DNA of 64,000 nt, from assembly GCA_037447655.1 (NCBI GenBank), contig JBBHKE010003386.1, forward strand, positions 17,757 through 81,756. The letters run 5' to 3'. The DNA comes from Zygnema cylindricum. Taxonomy: Eukaryota > Streptophyta > Zygnematophyceae > Zygnematales > Zygnemataceae. Positions within the stretch are counted from its first letter, which is position 1. Each line of letters starts with the position of its first letter. Shown here in pieces: positions 23,737 to 34,984 of this stretch. A program made the position numbers and the translations under genes. Under the pieces are notes generated by a model. The model did not search any database. It was given only the letters and a program-made list of their open reading frames with translations, and was not told the origin of the DNA.

Positions 23737-25750
23737 ATTGGCAATCTCGATTAGTGGCAGAAGAAAAAAAGGCATGGGACATGGATGGACTTTCCACAAG
23801 GAGGAAAAAAAGAGTCCGTAGTGTAAGTAAAGAACCTCGGAGGGAGACATCTGTGACAGAAGAGTTGCAAAAGATTGATGAGGAAAACTCGGGGGAAAAA
23901 AAAATCGATGACGACAATGTGGAGTTGGAGAAAAGTACATTCGGAAGCAAACGCGACTGTCCTAAAAAAGTGCGAAGGGGGCCTAAACCCCGTCCATCAC
24001 TGAGTTTCGAAGGCACAAACAAGGAAATTGACTTGTCATACACCGAGGAAGACAAAGACGAATGGGATAAAAACACTTTTAGCGAAGAGAGTCAAAGCGA
24101 GTGGGAAGAGGATTTGTCAGCTGACGAAAACCAAGACAAAAAAGATGAGGCGAGTGAAGAGTATTCAAGGGAGTTGAAAAATGTAGATGAGTGGCTTCGA
24201 CCCTTTCACTACCTGCAGAGAAAAATCACTTGGAATAGACTAAAAAGTTTTGATCGGGAAGAGTGGCTCATAGAAGTAGAACGACCACTCCAACTGCAAG
24301 TAAAAGACGAGGTGGGGAAGGTGCTCTTAATTGACGATTGAAAAAGCACAGAGAAAACGGCAGCAAGTATATTTTTAGCGTTAACTCGCATTTCTTTTTG
24401 GAACAACTTTGGAAATCAATCTAAGGCTTATAGGCAGGAAAAGTACGCACTCAACTTAGTTGCGTATCACAAGAAAGAGAGAACGACTACACCGCAACAA
24501 GGGAAAGACATTACAATGGGAGAAATGTTCGCATTTCTGTGTATGTTGATTTGCAACGGGATTGAAAGGTCGTCTTCTAACTCAAAGAGGTTTCGTAAAG
24601 GGACCAGCAAAGGTTTAGAGTACTGAAACTGAGGTTAAATAATACCAGAGAAGAGATTTTCTCAAATGAAGAGGAATTTATACGGAAGGTCTAATAAGTA
24701 CAAACCGTCAATGGATTAAGATCCGCAACATTAGGCCTTATGGAAGGTCAGGTGTTTGTTGCATTTGTGTAGTATGACCATATGCATACTTGATGTTTAT
24801 TTTAGCCAACAACACAAAACTCTTGCATAACGATTAAAATCTGCAAAGTGTGTGCGTTGGACAGGTTGAACTGTTGATGAAAGAGCATAAAGAAACTTTT
24901 ATGCAGTACTATCGGCCAGGAACTTATTTGAGTTTAGATGAAAGATGGAACACAGACAATAGTATGCTAAACCCCATAAAACGTTTCTCTTCCAGTAAAC
25001 CGAAATCTAAACACGGGATGCAACAATTCGCGCTAAATGACGCGGTGACAATGTATCAGTTGACCTACGAGATAGACCTTGAAGGTGGAGAATTTAGTGG
25101 AGTTGGTGCCCGAGCAAGGATTGTAAGGGCGTTATATGAACCGGTAAACGATGACAAAAGAGTCGTTATGATGGATAGAATGTACACAGGGGTTCCCATT
25201 TTCCGGTGGTTGAGGAGTGAGAAAGGGTGGGGGGCTTTGGGAACAATGTTGGTGCAAAAGCGTAGCAGAACAAGGAAAAGTTTAACCTCTTTGGGCTACC
25301 CGGATGAAAAATTGCTAAACGGGCTGAAAAGACAAAGAGACGGGGTGAGGAAGTGGGTGCCTTAGTTAGGCAATTTCAGTTTTGAGTTATGCGACCAAGA
25401 GGATATAATGGCATGTGCGTGGGTAGACAAACAGAACGTTGTGCCCTCGGTGTGGATGTTGTCCACCAATTTCGGAGCTCGTCCCGAACTTGTTCAACGA
25501 CGTAGAGGAGGTAACCCAATAGAGCAGCCAGAGTGTGTAACCAAGTATAACAAATACAAAGGAGGAGTAGACAAGTTTAACTGAGCATGTTTTGAAGGAG
25601 CGACTTTGCAAAGGACTTCCATACATCAACGTCGATGGTGGTTGAAGCTATTTATGGGATTTGAAGGAGTGAGCACCGAGAAAACGAAAACAAATGAGTC
25701 GAAACATCATCAATCTACAGTTTGCACAATCTCATCGAGAGACGACGTGT
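23737..25750 (+). pseudogene. piggyBac-type transposase (DDE_Tnp_1_7 fold), decayed
   Basis: This encodes the enzyme that would cut and paste the element. An acidic N-terminal region (DEENSGEKK...EEDKDEWDKN) leads to FWNNFGNQSKAYRQEKYALN, typical of the family N-terminal domain. The catalytic core follows from 24850: YLSLDE (Asp at 24937), KPKSKHG, VVMMDRMYTGVPIFRWL (Asp at 25174), and YNKYKGGVDKF (Asp at 25570) followed by RRWWLKLF. All three catalytic Asp positions of piggyBac are present. Interruptions are TGA 24339, TGA near 24624, TAG 25363 and TGA 25582, all in the continuing frame. About 220 bases near 24630-24850 do not read through and may hold an intron or deletion. A short downstream frame (26068-26130, CEWCIC) could be the remnant of the usual C-terminal Cys-rich domain. 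Confidence 0.85.
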
Positions 25751-25955
25751 GATTGTTGCACTTCTACTCGCGCATCGTATTGTTTGGCAACACTGAAGTA
25801 TAGTGTGTTCAATGTCTATTCAGAAAATCCAACTCTGAGTCCGCATTTGGCTTGTTAATGCGAACTCAGAGTTTAATCTTCCGAATAGACATTGTACACA
25901 CTGTAACCGATTGTTGCCAAATAAACTGCACGAGTAAAACTGCAACAATCACACG
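25746..25955. mobile_element. MITE-like 210-bp hairpin
   Basis: Perfect 15-bp terminal inverted repeats CGTGTGATTGTTGCA / TGCAACAATCACACG are followed by near-complete pairing of the two halves: TTGTTTGGCAACA with TGTTGCCAAATAA, CAATGTCTATTC with GAATAGACATTG, AACTCTGAGT with ACTCAGAGTT. The loop is near 25850. It sits just after the transposase core and separates it from a possible Cys-rich tail. A hairpin small-RNA precursor is an alternative reading. Confidence 0.75.
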
Positions 25956-26383
25956 CCGTTTATTTGTTTCGTGTGGTTTTTGAAAAACTTATGAATGAGG
26001 TATGAACAGAAAAAATCGGTCAAAAAATAATAGGAAGACAATGATGACAAATGATTGAGACCCTAACATGGGTGACCGGTTCGTATGTGAGTGGTGTATT
26101 TGCAACGAGACAATAAAATCAAACAATGTCACTGTACTAGTTGCTAAAAAAAAAAAACTTAGGTTTAGAAAAGGTTGGGAAACCCACCTCTTTACTTTGT
26201 TTCCTTTGTTAAAGATAAAAATCAACCACCACGTCTTATTCGGGTACTCGGTTTGTGTTAGGAAAAAACTTACACACGATAAACCGGAATTTTGCCCAAC
26301 TAATTTTTGCGTAAAAAAGACATCCAACACTACGAAACGTGGTGCTTCAAGTCGACATCCGACAAACGAATGTGTAGAATTAT

Positions 26384-26605
<222 letters not shown>

Positions 26606-26629
26606 AATTTTTTCTCTAACTCTTCGAAA

Positions 26630-27021
26630 TCTATGAGAGAGATAGGCATTACTTTTTTCCAACTCTTAGGAGGGACAACCGCAGAGACATAATTAGAGAG
26701 GGTCAAAGGGTTATACTCCTCCACTAACTTTGGGAAACGTTTTTTATCATCGAAGGTTAATATTTTGATGCATTGTCCCAATCTTGCCGCTAATACTGTG
26801 ATATCTTTGTCATCATAGTTTACACTAGAACCCCTTACTCTCAAATTTTTCATTTTTTTTGCCAATGCTTCTCTAGAAAGAATATCCGACATAAAGTACT
26901 ATGTCTTATCATTTCTTTTGTCCCATGGTAGCTCCAACAATTCCACATAGCCTGCTTGTAATGCCTCTAGAGATGATGCATTTCTATTGCTCCTCTCTTT
27001 ATCTCGTGCATAAGTTCTTTT
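26630..27021 (-). pseudogene. Uncharacterised domain downstream of OTU (right copy, truncated)
   Basis: In the same frame as the OTU domain, after TAA (27022-27024), the minus strand reads KRTYARDKERSNRNASSLEA, then GYVELLELPWDKRNDKT, TAG (26899-26901), then MSDILSREALAKKMKNL to SLIDFE, where the CT microsatellite cuts it off. It is nearly identical to 23237-23576. The piggyBac core that follows in the left copy is missing here. Confidence 0.6.
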
Positions 27022-27912
27022 TTATTTCCTGTAGCGACGCTCATACGGCCAACATTCGGCAATCTCTTCAACGTTGGTATATTTTGTTAAGGGTGAAAGA
27101 AAAGGACACTTAAATTCTATGAAGTGAAAAAAAGAAGGTGTGGCTCCTGCGACGACGTTTTTGTTCGGTTCTCGTTCGACATGTATTGCAGCTGCTTTAC
27201 CATCGAATTGTGCAAGCGCACCGGGTACCACAGGAGTCATCTCTGTCCATAATTTTTGTGCCGGGCGGAGAAAAGAGGTGAATAGTGTGCCTTTATCTAT
27301 CTTACACGCCCTCACCTTCCCTTTCATTCCTCCAACAAACACGTAATAATGACACGGGTACCATACTATGGCTAGCGCAACTCTTTCGTCATTTTCTCTT
27401 AGATGATTTTCTACCAAGTCTAATTCTCCCCCAATATACATGAAACCCAAAAAAGACCTCCACAACACAACCTGCGCCGCTTTTAACACCTGAATTGCCA
27501 CGTGAATTTTCTCTATAGTTAAGTCATATATATCAACATGCGCTGGGATTAAACCATTTTGTTGCATTTGCGAGGCCACCTGGCTAACCTATTTTCTTAA
27601 CTCTCTCGCCTCTGCTACCATCCCAACTCTCGAACACAGGTGATAGACATCGTGCTTTCTCGCATCCAGGTGCATGACTTCGATCAATGCGTAGAAAAAA
27701 CAGTCTCCGTCTCGCGGAGGACTAATACATACGTCTTCGAAGCTGCAACAACCAAACAACCATTTGTGTTTCAGATTGATTGTAGCATTTCTCTGTGCAA
27801 CGTGTAGAATTTGGTAATTTCAATGTTGAGGGTTGAAAGTCAAACTTTCTTACGTAAATTTGCCGACCGGATGTCTTTCTGAAGTTTCCACGACGATTTT
27901 GTCTACAACCAT
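27022..27912 (-). pseudogene. OTU-type cysteine protease domain carried by the composite element
   Basis: OTU domains are cysteine proteases, mostly deubiquitinases, and are found in several transposon and virus proteins. Exon 1 is 27912-27854 (MVVDKIVVETSERHPVGKF). A GTAAGA...TTGTTGCAG intron (27853-27743) joins in frame to exon 2 from 27742. Exon 2 carries PRDGDCFFYALIE, matching the OTU catalytic DGxC block, and later IVWYPCHYYVFVGG with the expected C-terminal His. A single in-frame TAG (27589-27591, after ARELRK) interrupts it. Without the stop the domain is about 240 residues, normal for the fold. The frame continues into the uncharacterised domain. No copy survives in the left arm, where 21484-23236 replaced it. 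Assignment rests on motifs only. Confidence 0.6.
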
Positions 27913-27956
27913 TTGCTCTATATCACTTTTTTTTATATACTTTTTAAAACCCCAGG

Positions 27957-28463
27957 TTGTCCCCCTTGCTTTTGCAACTTTATCCAAAAGTTTCTAAGTA
28001 TGACTCATTATTTTCAAATCTAATCAGCTATGCTATACCGAAGAAGGTAGTATAGTAGATTGTGGAGAAAAAACTGTTATAACTGCACACACAATAGCAA
28101 ACCTTTTGTTAGCATTGGCAGAGGGGTGTGGGTTAATCTTCCTTGCCTACAGTACAAGGTTACTCGTGTGCTATGTCAAAATCCATGTGCTAGTAGGTTA
28201 CTATCTTGTACGTTTTTACTGAAGGGTTCGTCTTGGACGCACGAGATAGCCTAGATTTTGGCATCGGTTACCTTCGCTTAATACCTTTAGCACAGGTTAC
28301 CTTCGCATAATATCTTTGGCACCCGTTACCTTCGCATAATACCTTAGTGAACCTTAAACGTTAGACAACAAGAAAGTTCAAAATCATTTATCTCGCATCA
28401 AGTTTAAGGTTTGATTCATTTATCTCGCACCTGTCCTACTTGACCAAATTGTTGTCTTGCGGT
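27957..28463. repeat. Inner right arm of the large inverted duplication
   Basis: Inverted match to 21010-21483, with the GGTTACCTTCGCATAATACC motif repeated three times near 28260-28345. No gene is recognised. The short plus-strand frame at 28060-28254 is not conserved in the left arm. Confidence 0.7.
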
Positions 28464-28534
28464 GTCCGTTAGGGGGATCGAACCCCACATCACTATCAAG
28501 GTGCCACTCCGATAGGATGGTGCCACACACGGAC
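28464..28534 (-). other. 71-base tRNA-like segment with perfect T-arm, right arm
   Basis: On the minus strand GTCCGT pairs with the terminal ACGGAC (acceptor stem), and GGGGTTCGATCCCC forms a perfect T-arm with the B-box GGTTCGATCCC. ACC follows the stem. The total length of 71 is tRNA-like. The 5' half (GTGGCACC repeated directly) does not form a normal D-arm, so a functional tRNA is unlikely. It is probably tRNA-derived and pol III-promoted. Confidence 0.45.
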
Positions 28535-28559
28535 TACAAAATATAATAACCAACAAATT

Positions 28560-29625
28560 TACAGGGTTTATAAGCTCCAATATCAAAATACACCGGTTTG
28601 GGTATTAAGCCCAATTTTCACGTTTAGGTTTTATAAGCCCCAATATTGAAATACACCATTTTGGGTATTAAGCCCGATTTTTCGGGTTTTATTAGCCCTT
28701 ATATCAAAATACACAGGTTTGGGTATTAAGCCTAATTTTCGGGTTTGGGTTTTATAAGCCTCAATATCGAAATATACTGGTTTGGGTATTAACCCCGATT
28801 TTTCGGGTTTGGTTTTTATAACCCCCAATATCGAAATATAGCGGTTTGGGTATCAAGCCCAATTTTCGGGTTTGGGTTTTATAAGCCAAAATATCGAAAT
28901 ACACCGGTTTGGGTATTAAGCCGAATTCTCGGGTTTGGGTTTTATAAGCCCCAATATTGAAATACACCGGTTTGGGTAATAAACTTATTTGATGGGTTCG
29001 GGCTTTTTAAGCCCCAATATGGAAATTCAAAGGTTTTCCAACACTTAGCCAAAATCGGCGTAAACGAATTCTAGTACTTAGCCAAAATTGGAAGCTTTTT
29101 CAACTCGGCGTACACGGATTCCAACACAGCCAAAATCTGGAAGCTTTTTTAACTCGACCTACATGGATTCCGACTCTTAGCCAAGTTTTCAACGCGGCGT
29201 ACACAGATTCTGGTACTTAGCCAAATTTCCAAGTATTTTGGCTCGCCATACAGGGATTCCGGTATTTAGCCAAATTTTGGAAGCTTTTTCAACTTGGCGT
29301 ACACGGATTCCAACACAACCAAAATCGGGAAGCTTTTTCAACTCGACGTACACGGATTCCGACTCTTAGCCAAGTTTTCAACGCGGCGTACACGGATTCT
29401 GGTACTTAGCCTAAATTTCCAAGTATTTTGGCTCGCCATACAGGGATTCCGGTATTTAGCCAAATTTTGGAAGCTTTTTAAACTCGACATACTCAGATTT
29501 TGGTACTTAGCCAAAATTTCCAAGTATTTAGGCTTGGCGTACACGGATTCCGGTACCTGGCCAAATTTCAAGGTGTTTCAAACGGCGCGTACACGAATTC
29601 CAACACTTAGCCAAATTACGATCTC
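28560..29625. repeat. 60-70-bp repeats, right arm
   Basis: Inverted counterpart of 19930-20480 but expanded to about 1.07 kb. GGGTTTTATAAGCCCCAATAT units fill 28570-29010, and GGCGTACACGGATTCC..TTAGCCAAATTTT units fill 29040-29620. Open frames (YFDIEAYKTQTRKLGLIPKP-like repeats) are satellite artefacts. Confidence 0.85.
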
Positions 29626-29639
29626 CTGGTAACGAGGGA

Positions 29640-30293
29640 CTCCTCCCCCTACTAGGTGAAAAAGTTGCAAATGTGCAGCCTAAAAGTCCCCAAAGGTGGC
29701 CTTAGCGTCGATTTAAATCTTCCTCTATGGCACAATCGCGGAAAAGTGCACCCAAAATGCTAGGGGCAAACACCTTTGCCTTGGCGTAACCGCTGTCTTA
29801 CTTGTCCAAAATGACCGGCTTGGGGCAAACGCCCTCCCAGAATTGAGGGACTCCTCCCCCTACTAGGTAAAAAAGTGCAAACGTGCGGCCTAAAAGGCTC
29901 CAAAGGTGGCCTTAGCGCCGATTTAAAGCTTCCTCTATGGCACAAAGCCAGAAAAGTGCTCCCAAAATGCTTGGGGCAAACGCCTTTGCCTTGGCGTAAT
30001 CGCGGTCTTACTTGTTCCACATGACCGGCTTGGGGCAAACGCCCTCCCTGTATTGAGGGACTCCTCCCCCTACTAAGTAAAAAGTTGCAAATGTGCAGCC
30101 TAAAAGGCTCCAATGGTGGCCTTAGCGCCGATTTAAAGCTTCCTCTATGGCACAAAGCCAGAAAAGTGCTCCCAAAATGCTTGGGGCAAACCCCTTTGCC
30201 TTGGCGTAACGGCTGTTTTACTTGTCCAAAATGACCCGCTTGTTGCAAACGCCCTCCCAGTATTGAGGGACTCCTCCCCCTACTAAGTAAAAA
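29640..30293. repeat. ~210-bp tandem array, inverted orientation
   Basis: Three units in minus orientation of the same repeat found at 18827-19870. They mirror 30981-31461 across the foldback element between them. Confidence 0.85.
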
Positions 30294-30980
30294 GGGTCAA
30301 ATGTGCGTCGGACCGCAAATTGACACGTCAAAAAAAAGATAGAACACTTAGCCAAATTTTGGGGGAATTTTCTATACTGCAAAACGAAAATTGTTATATG
30401 TCGGCCGTTATTTTGTTAAATTTAGCGTAGTATAGCTTGTTGTGTAGGTTATTTTATCACCTTTCAAATGAGCTATGATAAACTTCATTCCGCTAAATAC
30501 CGGCCGAGAAATATCATTTTACATTTTGCAGTATTGAAAAATATGTCAGATTTTTCAATACAGCAAAATACAAAATGCTCTATCTCGGCCGGTTTTTGGT
30601 GGAATTTAGCGTATTATAGCTTATTGGGTAGGTAATTATTTCATCTTTCGAACGAACCATATCAAGTCAAATTCAAACAAATATCGACCGAGATATAGCA
30701 TTTTACATTTTGCAGTATTGAAATATCTTTCTAAATTTTCAATACTGTAAAATGCAAAATGCTTTATCTCGGTCGGTATATGGCGGAATTTAGCGTATTA
30801 TAGCTTGTTATGAAGGTAATTTTGTTTTCTTTCGATGAAAGTATAATACGCTAAATTCCACAAAATACCGGCCGAGATATAGCATTTTACATTTTGCAGT
30901 ATTAAAATTCCTCCAAAATTTGGCTGTGTTCTATCTTTTTTTTGACGTGTCAATTTGCGGTCCGACGCACATTTGACCCT
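30294..30980. mobile_element. Foldback element with ~70-bp inverted ends and internal hairpins
   Basis: The ends GTCGGACCGCAAATTGACAC...TTTTTTTGATAGAACA and their reverse complement lie at 30308-30370 and 30900-30970. The interior has alternating copies of CAATACTGCAAAATGTAAAA, ATCTCGGCCGGTATT and GGAATTTAGCGTATTATAGC in both orientations, so several nested hairpins are possible. There is no coding capacity. Confidence 0.75.
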
Positions 30981-31461
30981 TTTTACTTAGTAGGGGGAGT
31001 AGTCTCTCAATACTAGGAGGGCGTTTGCCCCAAGCCAGTCATTTTGGACAAGTAAGACCGCGGTTACGCCAAGGCAAAGGCGTTTGCCCCAAGCATTTTG
31101 GGAGCACTTTTCTGGCTTTGTGCCATAGAGGATGCTTGAAATCGGCGCTAAAGCCACCATTGGAGCCTTTAAGGCCGCACATTTGCAACTTTTTACCTAG
31201 TAGGGGGAGGAGTCCCTCAATACCGGGAGGGCGTTTGCCCCAAGCCGGTCATGTGGATCAAGTAAGACCGCATTTACGCCAAGGCAAAGGCGTTTGCCCC
31301 AAGCATTTTGGGAGCACTTTTCTGGCTTTGTGCCATAAAGGAAGCTTTAAATCGGCGCTAAGGCCACCATTAGAGCCTTTTAGGCCTCACATTTGCACTT
31401 TTTTACCTAGTAGGGGGAGGAGTCCCTCAATACCGGGAGGGCGTCTGCCCCAAGCCAATCA
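30981..31461. repeat. ~210-bp tandem array, plus orientation
   Basis: Two full units (starts near 31019 and 31229) and the start of a third near 31439, with ~210-bp spacing. The array is interrupted by the solo LTR at 31462. Confidence 0.88.
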
Positions 31462-32644
31462 TGAAACTCTGAGACCTCCATTGGCCCTCAGAGTATGCAG
31501 ATCCAAAAGAAGCTAATCTAGATAGTGTCGATTCCAAGTTGATATAAACCCAAATGACTGACCCCTTGATTGTCAAAACCCCAATATAGATTCACCCCTG
31601 TGAAATAACACTTCCTGTGTGCTCAGTTCCACCACAGAATGCAAAGTTAGAATATGAGATTTGGACACATTCACCCACTTTGACTTTCCCTTAGAAACAC
31701 AGCCACCCTGGCAGACAAAAACTCTGACCGACTACACCCCTGTGTAGCCTGGACTCCCCTGAGTCCGCAGCAAAAAGAATCACTGAAAATGGTCAAGTAA
31801 ATTGATAGTTATGGCTGGCCAAAGTTTGCCATTTATACAAGATGCTCTCTGGGAGAGGCGACTAGCTACTCAAAAAATTCTAAGTCCTATTCTCACTCTA
31901 AGACCCTATCTACTGACGTACGGCACCAATCACATCACTGTACCGTACAGATAAGTACAGGTGCCGGTGTACCTTCTGTACGACAATCGTACGATATGGC
32001 TGAAATGTCAACACATGTCATATATCTATTTGTTCCCGTAATCTCCGGTGTCGTCGCAATCCAATGTTGACGTGCCATGTGTCATCCTATGTGGCGATGA
32101 CCGCAAACCGCCAAAAGTACATATCCCGCGATCGCGGCGCCTATCGTGGCCGTCCGATTAAATCCGGCTATATTGCTAGCCGTTGAAAATAGACGCGCGG
32201 TATTTGTTTCGCGGTCGAACCAAATGCGCGGTATCCGTTTCAATTAATAAATCTGTACTCCGTACTATACATAACTGTATCTATGCAATACGTATATATT
32301 TCCAGTTAAATGAACTAGTCTACGTGTAACTATCTAAATAATTATCAAACCCCATACGTCGTAATACCAGCTCTAGTCTAAATGGATAAAGTTACCGGCT
32401 AATGTCGAATTGACGAACGGTAGGTACCAGGATCAATTCCTGGGTCCGTCAAATACCTTTTGGTAAGTATTACTAATTTACCCCCTGTCTTCTCTAGAGA
32501 GCTTAGGCAGCCATGGCTCTAGCTCCCTATCCAGCCTTCAGTGACTACAACAAGTGTGGGGGCTTGGAGAGGGGAGTTAGAGGCAGACTGCCTCTGCCCT
32601 TTTTCTATCCTATTACAGACCTAGAAAATACACAAATATCAACA
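31462..32644 (-). mobile_element. Solo LTR, Copia family A, inserted into the tandem array
   Basis: The 1183-bp LTR has TGTTGATATTTG and CAGAGTTTCA termini in element orientation. It is the longest LTR of the family in the window. It splits one ~210-bp unit at GTCA/TGTGG. Flanks AATCA and AGGCA give at best a weak target duplication. The tRNA-like segment is at about 32382-32455, with a perfect CCAGG/CCTGG T-stem. Confidence 0.88.
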
Positions 32645-32925
32645 AGGCATGTGGAACAAGTAAGACCGCGATTACGCCAAGGCAAAGGCGTTTGCCCCAA
32701 GCATTTTGGGAGCACTTTTCTGGCTTTGTGCCATAGAGGAAGCTTTAAATCGGCGCTAAGGCCACCATTAGAGCCTTTTAGGCCGCACATTTGCACTTTT
32801 TACCTAGTAGGGGGAGGAGTCCCTCAATACCGGGAGGGCGTTTGCCCCAAGCTAGTCATGTGGAACAAGTAAGACCGCGATTACGCCAAGGCAAAGGCGT
32901 TTGCCGCAAGCATTTTGGGAGCACT
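32645..32925. repeat. ~210-bp tandem array, continued
   Basis: Resumes the unit interrupted by the LTR and adds part of another, then joins the 540-bp array at CTTTTCC. Confidence 0.85.
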
Positions 32926-34984
32926 TTTCCTACTTTTTGTTGTGGAAGAGGCCTTCGTACAATGCTTAGTTCGTTTGTGGGGCCTTTGCAAAACTTTTAT
33001 GCACATAGTGGCATTTGTCCGAACATAACCCTAATTGAAGTTATTTAAAAAAACGAAATCAGGGTTTCCCGTTATCACTATGACAACTCTATTCTTGTTT
33101 TTCGCGAAAAATGAGATTAGGGTTGTGAACGCATGATCGAGAAACCCTAATCTCAAAATTTGGCTAAGTACCACACCTTGTGTGAATTTGGAAATTCGGC
33201 TAAGTATTAAAGTCCTTGTATTGCAGGTCGAAAAACTTCAAAATTTTGCTATGTACTGGAATTCGTGAAATCTGAGTCATAAGAAGAAAAATAATAAAAA
33301 ACGTCCAATTACTGAAATCTGTGTACGTGTTCCAAATATGGCTAAGTGTTCTATCTCAGCTTCTGTAAATATGCGGTCCAACGCACTTTGGCACTTTTTG
33401 ATACCATATGACTGGCTTTAAGCCAATAAAAAAGCGTTTGCCCCAAGCAGTTTGGGAGCACTTTTCCACCATTTTGTCGTGGAAAAAGCCTTCATACAAC
33501 GCTTAGTTCGCTTGTGGGGCCTTTGCAAAACTTTTATTCACATAAAGGCCTTTGCCCCAACGTAAACTCACTTGAAGTTATTTGCAAAACGAAATTAGGG
33601 TTGTCTGTTATCACAAAGACAACCCTAATCTCGTTTTTCGCGAAAAACGAGATTAGGGTTGTCACGCCATGATCGAGAAACCCTAATCTCAAAATTTGGC
33701 TAAGTACCACAGCCTGTGTGAATTTGGAAATTCGGCTAAGTATGAAAATCCTTGAACAACAGGTCGAAAAACTTCGAAATTTGGCTGAGTACTGGAATTC
33801 GTGAAATCAGAGTCACAAGAAGAAAAAAAAAAAAAACAGCCAAGTTCGAAATTTGTATGCGTTCGAAATTTGGCTAAGTGTTCTATCTCAACTTGTGTAA
33901 ATTTGCGGTCCAAAGCACATTGGCACTTTTTTATACCATATGACCAGCTTTAGGCCAATAAAAAAGTGTTTAACCCAAGCATTTTAGGAGTAATTTTCCA
34001 GCATTTTGCCATGGAAAAAACCTTTATACAACGATTAGTTCGTTTGTGGGGCCTTTGCAAAAGTTTTATTCACATAGAGGCCTTTCCCCCAACATAACCT
34101 CACTTGAAGTTATTTGCAAAACGAAATTAGGGTTGCCAGTTATCACGAGGACAATCCTCATCTAGTTTTACGCAAAAAACGAGATTAGGGTTCTCACGGC
34201 ATGATCGAGAAACCCTAATCTCAAAATTTGGCTAAGTACCACAGCCTGTGTGAATTTGGAAATTCGGCTAAGTATGAAAATCCTTCAACAACAGGTCGAA
34301 AACTTCGAAATTTGGCTGAGTATTGGAATTCATGAATTCGAGTCACAAGAAGAAAAAAAAAAAACGGCCAAGTACTAAAATCTGTGTACATGTTCGAAAT
34401 TTGGCTAAGTGTTCTATCTCAGCTTGTGTAAATTTGCGGTCCGACACACTTTAGCACTTTTTGATACCATATGACCGGCTTTAGGCCAGTAAAAAAGCGT
34501 TTGCCCCAAGCATTTTGGGAGCACTTTTCCAGCCTTTTGCCGTGGAAAAAGCCTTTATACGACGCTTAGTTCGTCTGTGGGGCCTTTTCAAATATTTTAT
34601 TCACATAGAGGCCTTTGCCCCAACATAACCTCACTTGAAGTTATTTGCAAAACGAAATTAGGGTTGCTTGTTATCACGGAGACAATCCTAATCTCGTTTT
34701 TTGCGAATAACGAGATAAGGGTTGTCACAACATGATCGACAAACCCTAATCTCAAAATTTGGCTAAGTACCACAGCCTGTGTGAATTTGGAAATTCGGCT
34801 AAGTTTAAAAATCCTTGTACGGCAGGTGGAAAAACTACGAAATTTGGCTAAGTACTGGAATTTGTGAAATCCGAATCATAATAAGAAAAAAAAAAAAAGG
34901 CCAAGTACTGAAATTTGTGCACGTGTTCGAAATTTGGCTAAGTTCTTTCGCATTTTGCTCGTGTAAATTTGCTGTTTGACGCAC
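32926..34984. repeat. ~540-bp satellite with AACCCTAATCTCG palindromes
   Basis: Nearly four units (boundaries near 33420, 33955 and 34490). Each unit holds GCGTTTGCCCCAAGCATTTTGGGAGC, ACGCTTAGTTCGTTTGTGGGGCC, a telo-box palindrome, CTCAAAATTTGGCTAAGTACC and an A-rich run. The left arm has only about one unit (18370-18816), so the array expanded in the right arm. No genes are present. Confidence 0.88.
33618..33663. repeat. 46-bp perfect palindrome
   Basis: The 23 bases GACAACCCTAATCTCG + TTTTTCG are followed at once by their exact reverse complement, giving a perfect palindrome centred on CGCG. Imperfect versions occur once per ~540-bp unit. Confidence 0.95.

Noticed and set aside
29760-31516. 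Long open frames of 160 codons across 29760-30248 and 31025-31516
   Set aside because: They read the ~210-bp tandem repeat in either orientation (GKGVCPKHFGSTF repeated). The repeat period is near a multiple of three, so the frame stays open by chance.
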